DNA of 34,951 nt from an uncultured Prevotella sp. (lineage in GTDB: Bacteria; Bacteroidota; Bacteroidia; Bacteroidales; Bacteroidaceae). Positions 23,155-30,847 of the stretch are shown one piece after another (within the stretch, counting starts at the first letter, position 1; each line of letters starts with the position of its first letter). The DNA lies in NCBI GenBank assembly GCA_934230115.1, contig CAKQEI010000018.1, forward strand, positions 1 through 34,951, read 5' to 3'. Under the pieces are notes generated by a model. It saw only the letters and a list, made by a program, of their open reading frames with translations, was not told the origin of the DNA and made no database searches. Position numbers and translations under genes: made by a program.

Positions 23155-25590
23155 TTAGATATTAGCTATTGACATGATATTTGCAAACACTCCTGCAGCC
23201 GTAACGCTTGCGCCTGCTCCGTAGCCCTGAATAAGCATAGGATACTCGCGATAGCGTTCGGTAGTGAGCGACACCACGTTGTTGCTGCCCTCGAGATTGT
23301 AGAAAGGATGGCGCATGTCTACCTCTTTCAGTGTCACGCTTGTCTTGCCATGGTCGAATGTAGCCACAAAGCGCCAGCGTTTGCCTTCGGCTTCAAGTTT
23401 CTTGCGGCGTGCCTCGAAGTCGGCGTCAAGCTCGGGCAAATGCTTCCAAAAGTCGTCGATACTGCCTTCAAACAAGTATTCTGGTATGAAGAGATGTTTC
23501 TCCACATCGGTCTTCTCCACCTTGTATCCTGCCTCGCGGGCAAGAATAACGAGTTTGCGTATCACGTCCTTTCCCGAAAGGTCGATGCGTGGGTCGGGCT
23601 CGCTATAGCCTTGCTCCTTGGCTCTGCGCACAGCCTCTGACAGAGGCACATCGGCAGAAATCTCATTGAAAATAAAGTTGAGAGTGCCACTGAGCACGGC
23701 TTCAATCTTAAGAATCACGTCGCCCGAGTTGCGCAAATCGTTGATAGTGCCGATGATAGGTAGTCCGGCTCCCACGTTGGTTTCGTATCGGAATTTCACG
23801 CCACGTGCCAAGGCTGTCTCCTTCAGTCGGATATAGTTGTCGTATGACGATGATGCTGCAATCTTGTTGGCTGCAATCACCGATATGTTATGCTCGAGGA
23901 ACGACTGGTAGAGCTGAGCCACGTCCTTGCTTGCAGTGCAGTCGACAAACACACTGTTGAATATGTTCATCTTTATAATCTCGTCGCGCAGAGTATGGTC
24001 GTTGCTTTCGGGAGCATTGGCAAGCTCTTCGCGATAGGTGGTAAGGTCGATGCCGTCGCGGTTGAATATAGCCTTCTTGGATGTGGCAATGCCAACGACG
24101 TTGAGTTTGAATCGCTTGGTGCGCTTCAGTTCCTCATATTGGTCGTGAATCTGCTCAAGAAGTTGTCCGCCAACAGTTCCCACACCACACACAAAGAGGT
24201 TGAGCACCTTGTATTCGGAGAGGAAGAACGAGTCGTGGATTACGTTAAGAGCCTTGCGCAGGTATTTGCTGTCAACAACAAATGAGATGTTGGTCTCCGA
24301 CGCACCTTGTGCACATGCAATGACGCTGATGCCGCTACGTCCGAGAGTTCCAAACAGTTTGCCGGCAATACCAGGAGTGTGCTTCATGTTCTCGCCCACT
24401 ACTGCTATTGTTGCCAATCCGCTTTCTGCGTGCATCGGGAACATGGCTCCTGTCTCAATCTCTTTGGCAAACTCGCCATTGAGCACTTCCACTGCGGCTG
24501 TTGCATCCTGGTCGCGCACACCGATAGACGTAGAGTTCTCGGATGAAGCCTGCGACACCATGAACACGCTTATGCCATTGTCGGCAAGAGCAGTGAAGAT
24601 GCGTCGGTTGACACCGATAACACCCACCATCGACAGACCCGTAACAGTGATGAGTGTGGTTCCGCTGATGCTTGATATGCCCTTGATAGGTTTGGAGTCG
24701 TTGTTGATCTTTGCTTTGATGATGGTTCCCTCAGCCTCAGGGTTGAAGGTGTTCTTCACTCTGATAGGTATGTTTTTCACACAAACAGGGTATATCGTAG
24801 GCGGATAGATAACCTTTGCACCGAAGTTGCAAAGCTCCATAGCCTCGATATAGCTAAGTTCGTTGATGGTGTAGGCTGTCTTGATGACACGTGGGTCGGC
24901 AGTCATGAATCCGTCGACATCGGTCCATATCTCAAGTATGTCGGCATCGAGTGCGGCGGCAATGATGGCTGCGGTATAGTCGGAGCCGCCACGTCCAAGA
25001 TTTGTTATCTCATCGGTGTCGCGGTCCATACTTATAAAACCAGGAACAAGCGAAATACGTGGCAGGTCGCTGAATGTTCGGCGCACCAGACGATTGGTTA
25101 GTTCGGAGTCGAGAGTGTTCTTGTGGGCCTTCTGTGTGGTCTTGATAAACTCGCGAGAGTCAAACCACTTTGCTCCCTGCACAAGTGTTGCCACGATGTT
25201 GGAGCTGAGTCGTTCGCCATAACTTACGATGGCATCCTGTGTCTTCTTCGAAAGGTCGTGGATAAGGAACACACCGAAGTAGATTGAGCGCAACTGCTCA
25301 AACAAAGAGTCTACTATCTTAAAAAGGTTCTCGCGCTTGCGAGTGTCGGTGATGATGGTGTCAATCATCTTGTGATGGCGGTCGACCATGGCCTGAAACT
25401 CGTCCTTCCATGTCTCGTCGCCTTTCAGTGCAAGCTGCGATGTGGCAAGGAGTTTGTCGGTGATGCCGCCAAGCGCACTCACTACTACAATGATAGGCTG
25501 CTTCTCAGCCTCTTTCTCTACAATAGCCTTAAGGCTGAGAATACTCTCTACGGAACCTACTGAGGTTCCGCCAAATTTCAATACTTTCAT
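23155..25590 (-). CDS. thrA: Bifunctional aspartokinase/homoserine dehydrogenase
   Basis: An 811-residue enzyme catalysing the first and third steps from aspartate to threonine. The aspartokinase domain begins at once with MKVLKFGGTSVGS and runs to about residue 300. Two ACT-type regulatory segments follow (about 315-450, including ITVTGLSMVGVIGV and IAVVGENMKHTPGIAG), then the homoserine dehydrogenase with the nucleotide-binding GVGTVGG (469-475) and catalytic region YSEPDPRIDLSGKDVIRKL. Threonine feedback inhibition is expected from the family. The open frame runs further upstream to 25764, but conserved sequence starts at the ATG of 25590, preceded by an AAGAAGAA purine stretch. An in-frame ATG at 25620 would add ten residues. 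Confidence 0.95.
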   Translation of the reverse strand: MKVLKFGGTSVGSVESILSLKAIVEKEAEKQPIIVVVSALGGITDKLLATSQLALKGDETWKDEFQAMVDRHHKMIDTIITDTRKRENLFKIVDSLFEQLRSIYFGVFLIHDLSKKTQDAIVSYGERLSSNIVATLVQGAKWFDSREFIKTTQKAHKNTLDSELTNRLVRRTFSDLPRISLVPGFISMDRDTDEITNLGRGGSDYTAAIIAAALDADILEIWTDVDGFMTADPRVIKTAYTINELSYIEAMELCNFGAKVIYPPTIYPVCVKNIPIRVKNTFNPEAEGTIIKAKINNDSKPIKGISSISGTTLITVTGLSMVGVIGVNRRIFTALADNGISVFMVSQASSENSTSIGVRDQDATAAVEVLNGEFAKEIETGAMFPMHAESGLATIAVVGENMKHTPGIAGKLFGTLGRSGISVIACAQGASETNISFVVDSKYLRKALNVIHDSFFLSEYKVLNLFVCGVGTVGGQLLEQIHDQYEELKRTKRFKLNVVGIATSKKAIFNRDGIDLTTYREELANAPESNDHTLRDEIIKMNIFNSVFVDCTASKDVAQLYQSFLEHNISVIAANKIAASSSYDNYIRLKETALARGVKFRYETNVGAGLPIIGTINDLRNSGDVILKIEAVLSGTLNFIFNEISADVPLSEAVRRAKEQGYSEPDPRIDLSGKDVIRKLVILAREAGYKVEKTDVEKHLFIPEYLFEGSIDDFWKHLPELDADFEARRKKLEAEGKRWRFVATFDHGKTSVTLKEVDMRHPFYNLEGSNNVVSLTTERYREYPMLIQGYGAGASVTAAGVFANIMSIANI

Positions 25591-25797
25591 TTCTTCTTGT
25601 TCTTTGGTTAATGCCTCCATACAAAGGAGGCTGTTGTGTTTCGATGCTGAGGCTTGCCGATACAGCGAGACAGGCTTCTGTCCAATCCTCTTTACGAGGG
25701 AGGCATGGACACGACTCCTTAATCTACTTGTTGTGGCTGTTGCGACAGAGGGGCTGTTCAGCACCGTGTCTTGACATAAAGTTTAATAAAGTGTTGG
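25591..25797 (-). promoter_or_regulatory. Long thrA leader with competing hairpins
   Basis: About 200 nt of untranslated leader lie between the promoter and thrA. Just before the start, GCCTCC (25631-25626) can pair with GGAGGC (25618-25613) in a local hairpin. An upstream ATGCCTCC (25706-25699) is complementary to GGAGGCAT (25618-25611) over 8 bp, so the two pairings exclude each other. A 17-codon reading frame (ATG at 25777, stop TAG at 25726-25724) begins early in the leader; it encodes MSRHGAEQPLCRNSHNK, with no threonine or isoleucine. The arrangement resembles an attenuator, but lacks the expected threonine codons. Confidence 0.45.
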
Positions 25798-25828
25798 CAA
25801 AATTACGAAAAATATATGTTATGTCAAT
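25798..25828 (-). promoter_or_regulatory. Promoter of the threonine operon
   Basis: Leftward ATTG (25828-25825), a 19-bp spacer and TAATTTTG (25805-25798). The predicted start near 25,792 leaves a leader of about 200 nt before thrA. Confidence 0.65.
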
Positions 25829-25882
25829 GAAAAAAGAAGAAAAAATGACATTTGTGTTTGTTTTGATGGGGCTTTCCTCGTG

Positions 25883-26686
25883 TTACGGGCATTGCAGCAC
25901 CTCTCCGTCGTAAGCCAAATTTAAGCCTTCGGGCATACGTCGCTGGGCTTCGTCGTAGAGTCCGATGTGGTGGCATACATGGGTGATGTAGGTGTGCTTG
26001 GCTCCTATGCGGCGTGCAAACAGTGCGGCATCTGCCACAAGTTGGTGTGAGTGGTGCTCCTTCTCAAAGCGCAGGGCGTTTACAACCAATGTCTCCACAC
26101 CCTCAAGATAAGGCAGTTCCTCGTCGCCAATTGTTTTCATGTCGGTGATGTAGGCAAATGAACCTATGCGAAAACCGAGTATAGGCATCTTGCCGTGCAT
26201 CACTTGTATGGGCATGATGTTGATGTCGCCCACGTGCAATGGCACGTGTGGCTCAATCTTATGCAGTTCAAGCCTTGGCACTCCGGGATAAAGATGCTCG
26301 CCAAAGCAATAGGGCATAATGTTGCGAACGTGTTTGCAAGTCTTTTCGTCGCCATAGAGACGTATCGGACCAAATACGGAGAAGGGACGCAAATCGTCAA
26401 TGCCACCCACATGGTCGTAGTGGATGTGCGTCATGAGTATGGCGTCGAAAGGCTTAAACGGTAATGGCATCAACTGCTGGCGTATGTCGGGACCGCAGTC
26501 GATGAGTATGCGTGTTGTGGCTGACTCTACAAGCGCAACACAGCGCAAGCGATGATCGCGTGGGTCTTGGCTACGGCATACCTCGCACTGACAACCAAGC
26601 GATGGTACTCCGCCTGATGTGCCAGTGCCTAAAAGTGTAACTTTGAGTGAAGAGTTATGAGTGAAAAGTGAAGAATCCATATCCAT
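25883..26686 (-). CDS. PhnP-like MBL-fold metallo-hydrolase
   Basis: A 267-residue metallo-beta-lactamase-fold hydrolase. The active-site motif THIHYDHVGG gives His87, His89, Asp91 and His92. The early GTGTSGGVPSLGCQCEVC with Cys32, Cys34 and Cys37 resembles the structural zinc site of PhnP phosphodiesterases, and ITHVCHHIGL near the end supplies the last histidine. Probably a cytoplasmic phosphodiesterase acting on cyclic phosphate or a nucleotide; PhnP's role in phosphonate use is not supported, since no phn genes are present. The first 14 residues (MDMDSSLFTHNSSL) lie on a repeat-like spacer sequence and are probably not part of the fold. Third gene after the DUF4348-like gene and murB. 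Confidence 0.85.
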   Translation of the reverse strand: MDMDSSLFTHNSSLKVTLLGTGTSGGVPSLGCQCEVCRSQDPRDHRLRCVALVESATTRILIDCGPDIRQQLMPLPFKPFDAILMTHIHYDHVGGIDDLRPFSVFGPIRLYGDEKTCKHVRNIMPYCFGEHLYPGVPRLELHKIEPHVPLHVGDINIMPIQVMHGKMPILGFRIGSFAYITDMKTIGDEELPYLEGVETLVVNALRFEKEHHSHQLVADAALFARRIGAKHTYITHVCHHIGLYDEAQRRMPEGLNLAYDGEVLQCP

Positions 26687-26729
26687 TTATATAATATTGA
26701 CCTTCTTAATATGAAAATACCAATTCTTA

Positions 26730-27758
26730 TCAGATGACATTTACTTCGGGATGTATCTCAATGCCGAACTTAGCCTTTACGTCCTCGATAATACGCTTGT
26801 AGAGTGCTACTACCTCGTTGCCCGTAGCTCCGCCACGGTTTACAAGCACAAGAGCCTGCTTGTCGTGCACGCCGGCACGTCCCAACGACTTGCCTTTCCA
26901 TCCGCATTGCTCTATCATCCATCCTGCAGGAATCTTGATATGGTCGGCATCGACAACATAGTGGGGCATGTTCTCGTATTGTGATGCAAGATGCTCGTAG
27001 ACATCACGACCCACTATAGGATTCATGAAGAAGCTGCCAGCATTGCCGGTCACTTTAGGGTCGGGCAGTTTAGCCTCGCGTATTTCAATGATAGTCTGTC
27101 GTAGCTGTTGTGGCGATGGCGTGCCACCGATGCCTTTGGCTTCAAGAGCATGGCGTATGTTGCCATAGTCGAGGTCGGGCGAATAGTTGCGTGAGAAACG
27201 ATAAACCACATGTGTGACAAGATACTTGTTCTTCCATTCATGCTTGAAGCGGCTCTGGCGGTAGGCGTATTGACATTCGTCGTTGCTGAGAGTCACAATG
27301 TTGCCAGTGGCTATCTCTACTGCTTCCACACGAATTATCAAGTCCTTTGCCTCGGCACCGTAGGCACCGATGTTCTGCACGGCACTTGCTCCAACCTCGC
27401 CAGGAATGAGCGAAAGGTTCTCTGCGCCATGCCAACCATTGTTGACGCTCTCGGCTACGACATCGTCCCATACTACGCCCGAGCCATATTCCACATAGAT
27501 GCTGTCGGCTGCCTGTTCTGTGTCTTCAACCACTCGGCTGCCGTGTATGGCAGAATGCACAACTATGCCTTCGTAGTCGCGGGTGAGCAAGAGGTTGCTG
27601 CCCTCACCGATGATGATGAAAGGCAGATCTGTTTGCTTCAGAATGTCGGCCACTTGCTGTGCCTCTTCCACGGTGGCAAACTCAAGAAAGCGGTGGCAAC
27701 GAGCGTCGATGCCGAATGTGTTGTGAGCCAATAGGCTGTAGTCAAGAATATCTTTCAT
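26730..27758 (-). CDS. murB: UDP-N-acetylenolpyruvoylglucosamine reductase
   Basis: A 342-residue cytoplasmic FAD enzyme that reduces the enolpyruvyl group to make UDP-MurNAc for peptidoglycan. The FAD-binding part shows FIIIGEGSNLLLT and NLSLIPGEVGASAVQNIGAYGAE. The catalytic serine lies in the GNAGSFFMNPIV motif, and the C-terminus has PAGWMIEQCGWKG and RGGATGNEVVALY. Length and layout fit the type I (E. coli-like) MurB. It lies 44 bp after the lipoprotein gene and 43 bp before the metallo-hydrolase, probably one transcript. Confidence 0.95.
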   Translation of the reverse strand: MKDILDYSLLAHNTFGIDARCHRFLEFATVEEAQQVADILKQTDLPFIIIGEGSNLLLTRDYEGIVVHSAIHGSRVVEDTEQAADSIYVEYGSGVVWDDVVAESVNNGWHGAENLSLIPGEVGASAVQNIGAYGAEAKDLIIRVEAVEIATGNIVTLSNDECQYAYRQSRFKHEWKNKYLVTHVVYRFSRNYSPDLDYGNIRHALEAKGIGGTPSPQQLRQTIIEIREAKLPDPKVTGNAGSFFMNPIVGRDVYEHLASQYENMPHYVVDADHIKIPAGWMIEQCGWKGKSLGRAGVHDKQALVLVNRGGATGNEVVALYKRIIEDVKAKFGIEIHPEVNVI

Positions 27759-27802
27759 ACACTGTTGGTTTATTCAAAGTTTTTTTTAGGGTGTTGCTGA
27801 TT

Positions 27803-28657
27803 CTACATTATAAGCTTCATCAGTTTCCAATCTCTTCCCTTGCGACGGAATGTAAGCTCCGTCTCAAGTCCGTTGGCAATGCCGCGGATGACGAAAATCT
27901 TCTGGTTGCTCTCCGAATATTTCTGACCATACAAGATATTGTATATAGTATGGTTAGGCAATTCAGGAGCAAACGACGGCCATTGCTCCGGTTCGAGTAT
28001 ACCACTCATTGTGGAGAAATCGTCGTCAGGGTTAGGGCCAGTGAAGTCAAGCGGGTCGTTTATGCTGCGCACTTGGAAAGCAGTGTCAGCAACAAATCTG
28101 CTGTAGAACTTCAGGAAAGACGCATTCTTGCTCTTGGCAAGCGATTTGTTGACGATGCGTGTCATCATCCACTGTCCCAACACACGGTTGAACACATATT
28201 GGCGCACATGATGCTTATGGAGGTTAATGCGCTCCACAACCACATGGTCGATTGTTGTGTCTTTCACCACGTCCATCTGCTTCATGTTGTCGAATATCAG
28301 GGTGTAGAAATCCTGATGCATGAAGAAATGATCCATCTTCCATCGTTTCTTCTGCACCATGACAGAGTCTTTGCCCGTGTATACCGGCAGTGGAAACTTT
28401 ATACGGCTCATTTGTACATTGCGGTTGGCTGCAAAATTGAAGAAGAAGTCATCAAACAACTCATCTGCAGCCTTAGGCATTGGTGTCTCGGCAATAATCT
28501 GGTCCATGGCCTCTGTGTCGGCCACAGCCACAGCCGCTGTCGTGTCTACGCTGTCGGAATCGACAGATGTAGGTTTCTTGTCTGTGCAACCTACAGAAGA
28601 AAAACTTATCATGCCAACCATGATGGCGAACACGATAAAAACTATTCCTTTTCTCAT
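27803..28657 (-). CDS. Lipoprotein, DUF4348-like
   Basis: A 284-residue predicted lipoprotein: hydrophobic leader with a lipobox ending SVGC (Cys24), a Ser/Asp/Thr/Ala-rich linker (about 25-58), then a globular domain with ADELFDDFFFNFAANRNVQMSRIKFPLP and several aromatic motifs (KRWKMDHFFMHQDFYTLIF, RWKLMKLIM-like end RDWKLMKLIM). This pattern is what I associate with DUF4348, a Bacteroidales family of unknown function with an NTF2-like fold. First gene of the group with murB; divergent from pheS. Function unknown; the murB neighbour hints at envelope biology but no more. Confidence 0.7.
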   Translation of the reverse strand: MRKGIVFIVFAIMVGMISFSSVGCTDKKPTSVDSDSVDTTAAVAVADTEAMDQIIAETPMPKAADELFDDFFFNFAANRNVQMSRIKFPLPVYTGKDSVMVQKKRWKMDHFFMHQDFYTLIFDNMKQMDVVKDTTIDHVVVERINLHKHHVRQYVFNRVLGQWMMTRIVNKSLAKSKNASFLKFYSRFVADTAFQVRSINDPLDFTGPNPDDDFSTMSGILEPEQWPSFAPELPNHTIYNILYGQKYSESNQKIFVIRGIANGLETELTFRRKGRDWKLMKLIM

Positions 28658-28699
28658 ACTACATTGTAGGACTTTAATTTATATCCCTCAAATTTTCGG

Positions 28700-28757
28700 C
28701 AAAAGTACAACTTTATTTCGATATAGTTCTTTTTTAATTCAAAAAATGTTACCTTTG
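28700..28757. promoter_or_regulatory. Divergent -7 boxes for the lipoprotein gene and pheS
   Basis: Leftward TACTTTTG (28707-28700) lies 42 bp before the lipoprotein start. Rightward TACCTTTG (28750-28757) lies 66 bp before pheS, with a weak TTC at 28727-28729 as the -33 partner (20-bp spacing). The pheS leader is too short for a T-box. Confidence 0.5.
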
Positions 28758-28823
28758 CACTGTTTTTTAATAGGCTGTGACAATCAGTCGATAATTAATC
28801 AGATAATAAACATACTAAAAAAT

Positions 28824-29861
28824 ATGATTTTAGAAAAGATAGACAAACTTCTTAACGAAGTGAGCAATCTCCAGGCAAGCAATGCAGAGGAGATTGAGCA
28901 GCTCAGACTGAAGTATCTCAGCAAGAAGGGTGAGATTACTGCCCTTATGGCTGACTTCCGCAATGTGGCACCTGACCAGAAAAAGGCTGTCGGAATGAAA
29001 ATCAACGAGCTTAAGCAGCTTGCTCTTCAGAAAATCAACGAACTGAAAGAGCAGAATGAGGAAGCAGAGGAGTCGGCCGACGACTTCGACCTTACACGCT
29101 CGGCTTATCCTATACAGCTTGGCACACGTCATCCGCTCACCATCGTGAAGAATCAAATCATCGACATATTCCAGCGTATGGGCTTCACCCTTGCTGAGGG
29201 ACCGGAGATTGACGATGACCTCCATGTGTTCACAAAGCTTAACTTTGCTGCCGACCATCCCGCACGCGATATGCAGGACACTTTCTTTGTGGAGCAAAAT
29301 CCTAACGATGTGACCAAGAACATCCTCTTGCGCTCGCACACATCAAACGACCAAAGCCGCATCATGGAGCATCAGCAGCCTCCTATCCGCGTGATTTGCC
29401 CGGGTAGAGTATATCGCAACGAGGCTATCTCGGCACGTGCCCACTGCTTCTTCCATCAGCTTGAGGGCTTGTATGTAGACAAGAATGTGTCGTTCACCGA
29501 CCTCAAGCAGGTGCTCCTGACCTTTGCTCGCGAGTTGTTTGGTCCTGACACAAAGATTCGTCTGCGTCCAAGCTACTTCCCGTTCACAGAGCCAAGTGCC
29601 GAGATGGACATCTCTTGCCATATCTGTGGCGGCAAGGGTTGTGGCTTCTGCAAGCACACTGGTTGGGTGGAAATCCTTGGCTGTGGCATGGTAGACCCCA
29701 ATGTGCTTGAGGCTTGCGGCATCGACAGCAAGGTTTACACAGGCTATGCCTTTGGTCTTGGTATCGAGCGCATCACCAACTTGAAGTATCGTGTTGCCGA
29801 CCTCCGTATGTTCTCGGAGAACGACACACGATTCCTCGACGAGTTCGTTGCAGCAGAATAA
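28824..29861 (+). CDS. pheS: Phenylalanyl-tRNA synthetase alpha subunit
   Basis: A 345-residue class II aminoacyl-tRNA synthetase subunit that, with PheT, charges tRNA-Phe. The N-terminal coiled coil (about 1-90) has long Lys/Glu/Gln heptads and LRLKYLSKKGEITALM. The catalytic core begins HPLTIVKNQIIDIFQRMGFTLAEGPEID. Motif 2 appears as FHQLEGLYVD and motif 3 as GYAFGLGIERITNL; CHICGGKGCGFCKHTGWVEILG is the phenylalanine-pocket region. The open frame extends upstream to 28359, but that part overlaps the divergent lipoprotein gene on the opposite strand and lies before the promoter, so the ATG at 28824 is chosen. pheT is not next door. Confidence 0.96.
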   Translation: MILEKIDKLLNEVSNLQASNAEEIEQLRLKYLSKKGEITALMADFRNVAPDQKKAVGMKINELKQLALQKINELKEQNEEAEESADDFDLTRSAYPIQLGTRHPLTIVKNQIIDIFQRMGFTLAEGPEIDDDLHVFTKLNFAADHPARDMQDTFFVEQNPNDVTKNILLRSHTSNDQSRIMEHQQPPIRVICPGRVYRNEAISARAHCFFHQLEGLYVDKNVSFTDLKQVLLTFARELFGPDTKIRLRPSYFPFTEPSAEMDISCHICGGKGCGFCKHTGWVEILGCGMVDPNVLEACGIDSKVYTGYAFGLGIERITNLKYRVADLRMFSENDTRFLDEFVAAE

Positions 29862-30015
29862 ATTAACGTCAATCATACGGATAATTGATTTAACGTCAAT
29901 TACACGGGTTATATTTAGCGTCAACCATACGTTTAATATCCGTGTAATTGGCGTTAATTTTTTATTAGTGCGATTGACGTTGGTTTCTATCCGTATAATA
30001 GACGTTAATTTTTTG
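29861..30015. repeat. Cluster of six related short repeats in both orientations
   Basis: Three units run one way (near 29864-29882, 29890-29907, 29916-29932), each like AACGTCAATNATACGG. Three run the other way (near 29939-29957, 29968-29985, 29989-30008), each like CCGTNTAATNGACGTTAAT. The best pairs are the second unit with the fourth, TTAACGTCAATTACACGG against CCGTGTAATTGGCGTTAA (one mismatch), and the first with the sixth (about two mismatches). TTTTTT follows units four and six. It starts at the pheS stop codon and ends just before the kdsA promoter. It could fold into a large branched hairpin and may end pheS transcription. No known family recognised. Confidence 0.75.
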
Positions 30016-30028
30016 CCAGTATTAATAG

Positions 30029-30056
30029 TTGGGTACAGAAAAATGTAGTACCTTTG
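30029..30056 (+). promoter_or_regulatory. Promoter of kdsA-kdsD
   Basis: TTG (30029-30031), a 17-bp spacer and TACCTTTG (30049-30056), 39 bp before the kdsA start. The spacer is two bases shorter than usual. Confidence 0.5.
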
Positions 30057-30094
30057 TAATAACTATATATAATAATGTAAACTATAAACATCTT

Positions 30095-30847
30095 ATGCAG
30101 CCAATATTCATTGCAGGCCCTTGCGTCATTGAGTCGCAGGAACTGCTCAACACCGTTGCCGAGGAGCTTGTGCGCATCAACAATAAGCTTGGCACTGATA
30201 TAATTTTCAAGGCTTCGTTCGACAAGGCCAACCGTACATCTATCAAGTCGTTCCGCGGTCCTGGATTGGGTCGCGGCTTGCAGATGCTTGCAGATGTTAA
30301 GTCGAAATATGGATTGCGTGTGCTCACCGACATACACGAGAGCTTCCAAGCTGGTCCTGTGGGCGAGGTGTGCGACGTTATTCAGATTCCTGCTTTCCTA
30401 TGCCGACAGACCGACTTGCTTGCTGCCGCTGCACGCACAGGAAAGATTGTGAACATCAAAAAAGCCCAATTTCTCAGTGGTATCGACATGAAGTATCCCG
30501 TGGAGAAGGCTCTCGATGCAGGAGCTAAGGAGGTGTGGCTCACAGAGCGTGGCAATATGTTTGGCTACAACAATCTTGTGGTTGACTTCCGCAATATTCC
30601 TGATATGCTTGAGATTACACCACGTGTCATCATGGATTGCACTCACAGTGTGCAGCGTCCCGGTGCTGGTGGAGGCAAGACATCAGGCGACCGTCGCTTT
30701 GTGCCAAATATGGCCCTTGCTGCAAAGGCTTTCGGTGCCAACGGTTATTTCTTTGAGGTGCATCCCGACCCCGAACATGCTTTGAGCGACGGACCAAACA
30801 TGCTGTATCTCGACAAACTCGAACAACTAATAAACAAACTCGTATGA
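30095..30847 (+). CDS. kdsA: 3-deoxy-8-phosphooctulonate synthase
   Basis: A 250-residue TIM-barrel enzyme condensing phosphoenolpyruvate with arabinose 5-phosphate to give Kdo 8-phosphate for the lipopolysaccharide inner core. Conserved blocks: FIAGPCVIES at the N-terminus, FKASFDKANRTS, FRGPGLGRGLQML, TDIHE, QIPAFLCRQTDLL, KKAQFLS, LTERGNMFGYNNLVVDFRN and DCTHSVQRPG. The open frame starts at 30029, but the added 22 residues are unlike KdsA and overlap the promoter, so the start is placed at 30095. The length is a little short for the family. Overlaps kdsD by 4 bp (ATGA), so translation is coupled; both gene products act in the same pathway. Confidence 0.95.
   Translation: MQPIFIAGPCVIESQELLNTVAEELVRINNKLGTDIIFKASFDKANRTSIKSFRGPGLGRGLQMLADVKSKYGLRVLTDIHESFQAGPVGEVCDVIQIPAFLCRQTDLLAAAARTGKIVNIKKAQFLSGIDMKYPVEKALDAGAKEVWLTERGNMFGYNNLVVDFRNIPDMLEITPRVIMDCTHSVQRPGAGGGKTSGDRRFVPNMALAAKAFGANGYFFEVHPDPEHALSDGPNMLYLDKLEQLINKLV

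Noticed and set aside
25551..25570. GGAACC...GGTTCC hairpin near the start of thrA
   Set aside because: It falls within conserved thrA codons (GGTSVGSVES), so it is explained by the protein sequence; no separate role is needed.
25591..25764. 58-residue N-terminal extension of thrA
   Set aside because: The sequence is basic and unlike aspartokinase; the conserved KVLKFGGTS starts right after the ATG at 25590, and the extension lies in the predicted leader.
28359..28823. 465-bp N-terminal extension of pheS
   Set aside because: It overlaps the oppositely oriented lipoprotein gene and precedes the pheS promoter; the PheS coiled coil begins at the ATG of 28824.
28758..28823. T-box leader for pheS
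   Set aside because: The leader from the predicted promoter is about 60 nt, far too short, and no T-box sequence is seen.
29861..30015. CRISPR array
   Set aside because: Units occur in both orientations, differ from each other and lack uniform spacers; no cas gene is nearby.
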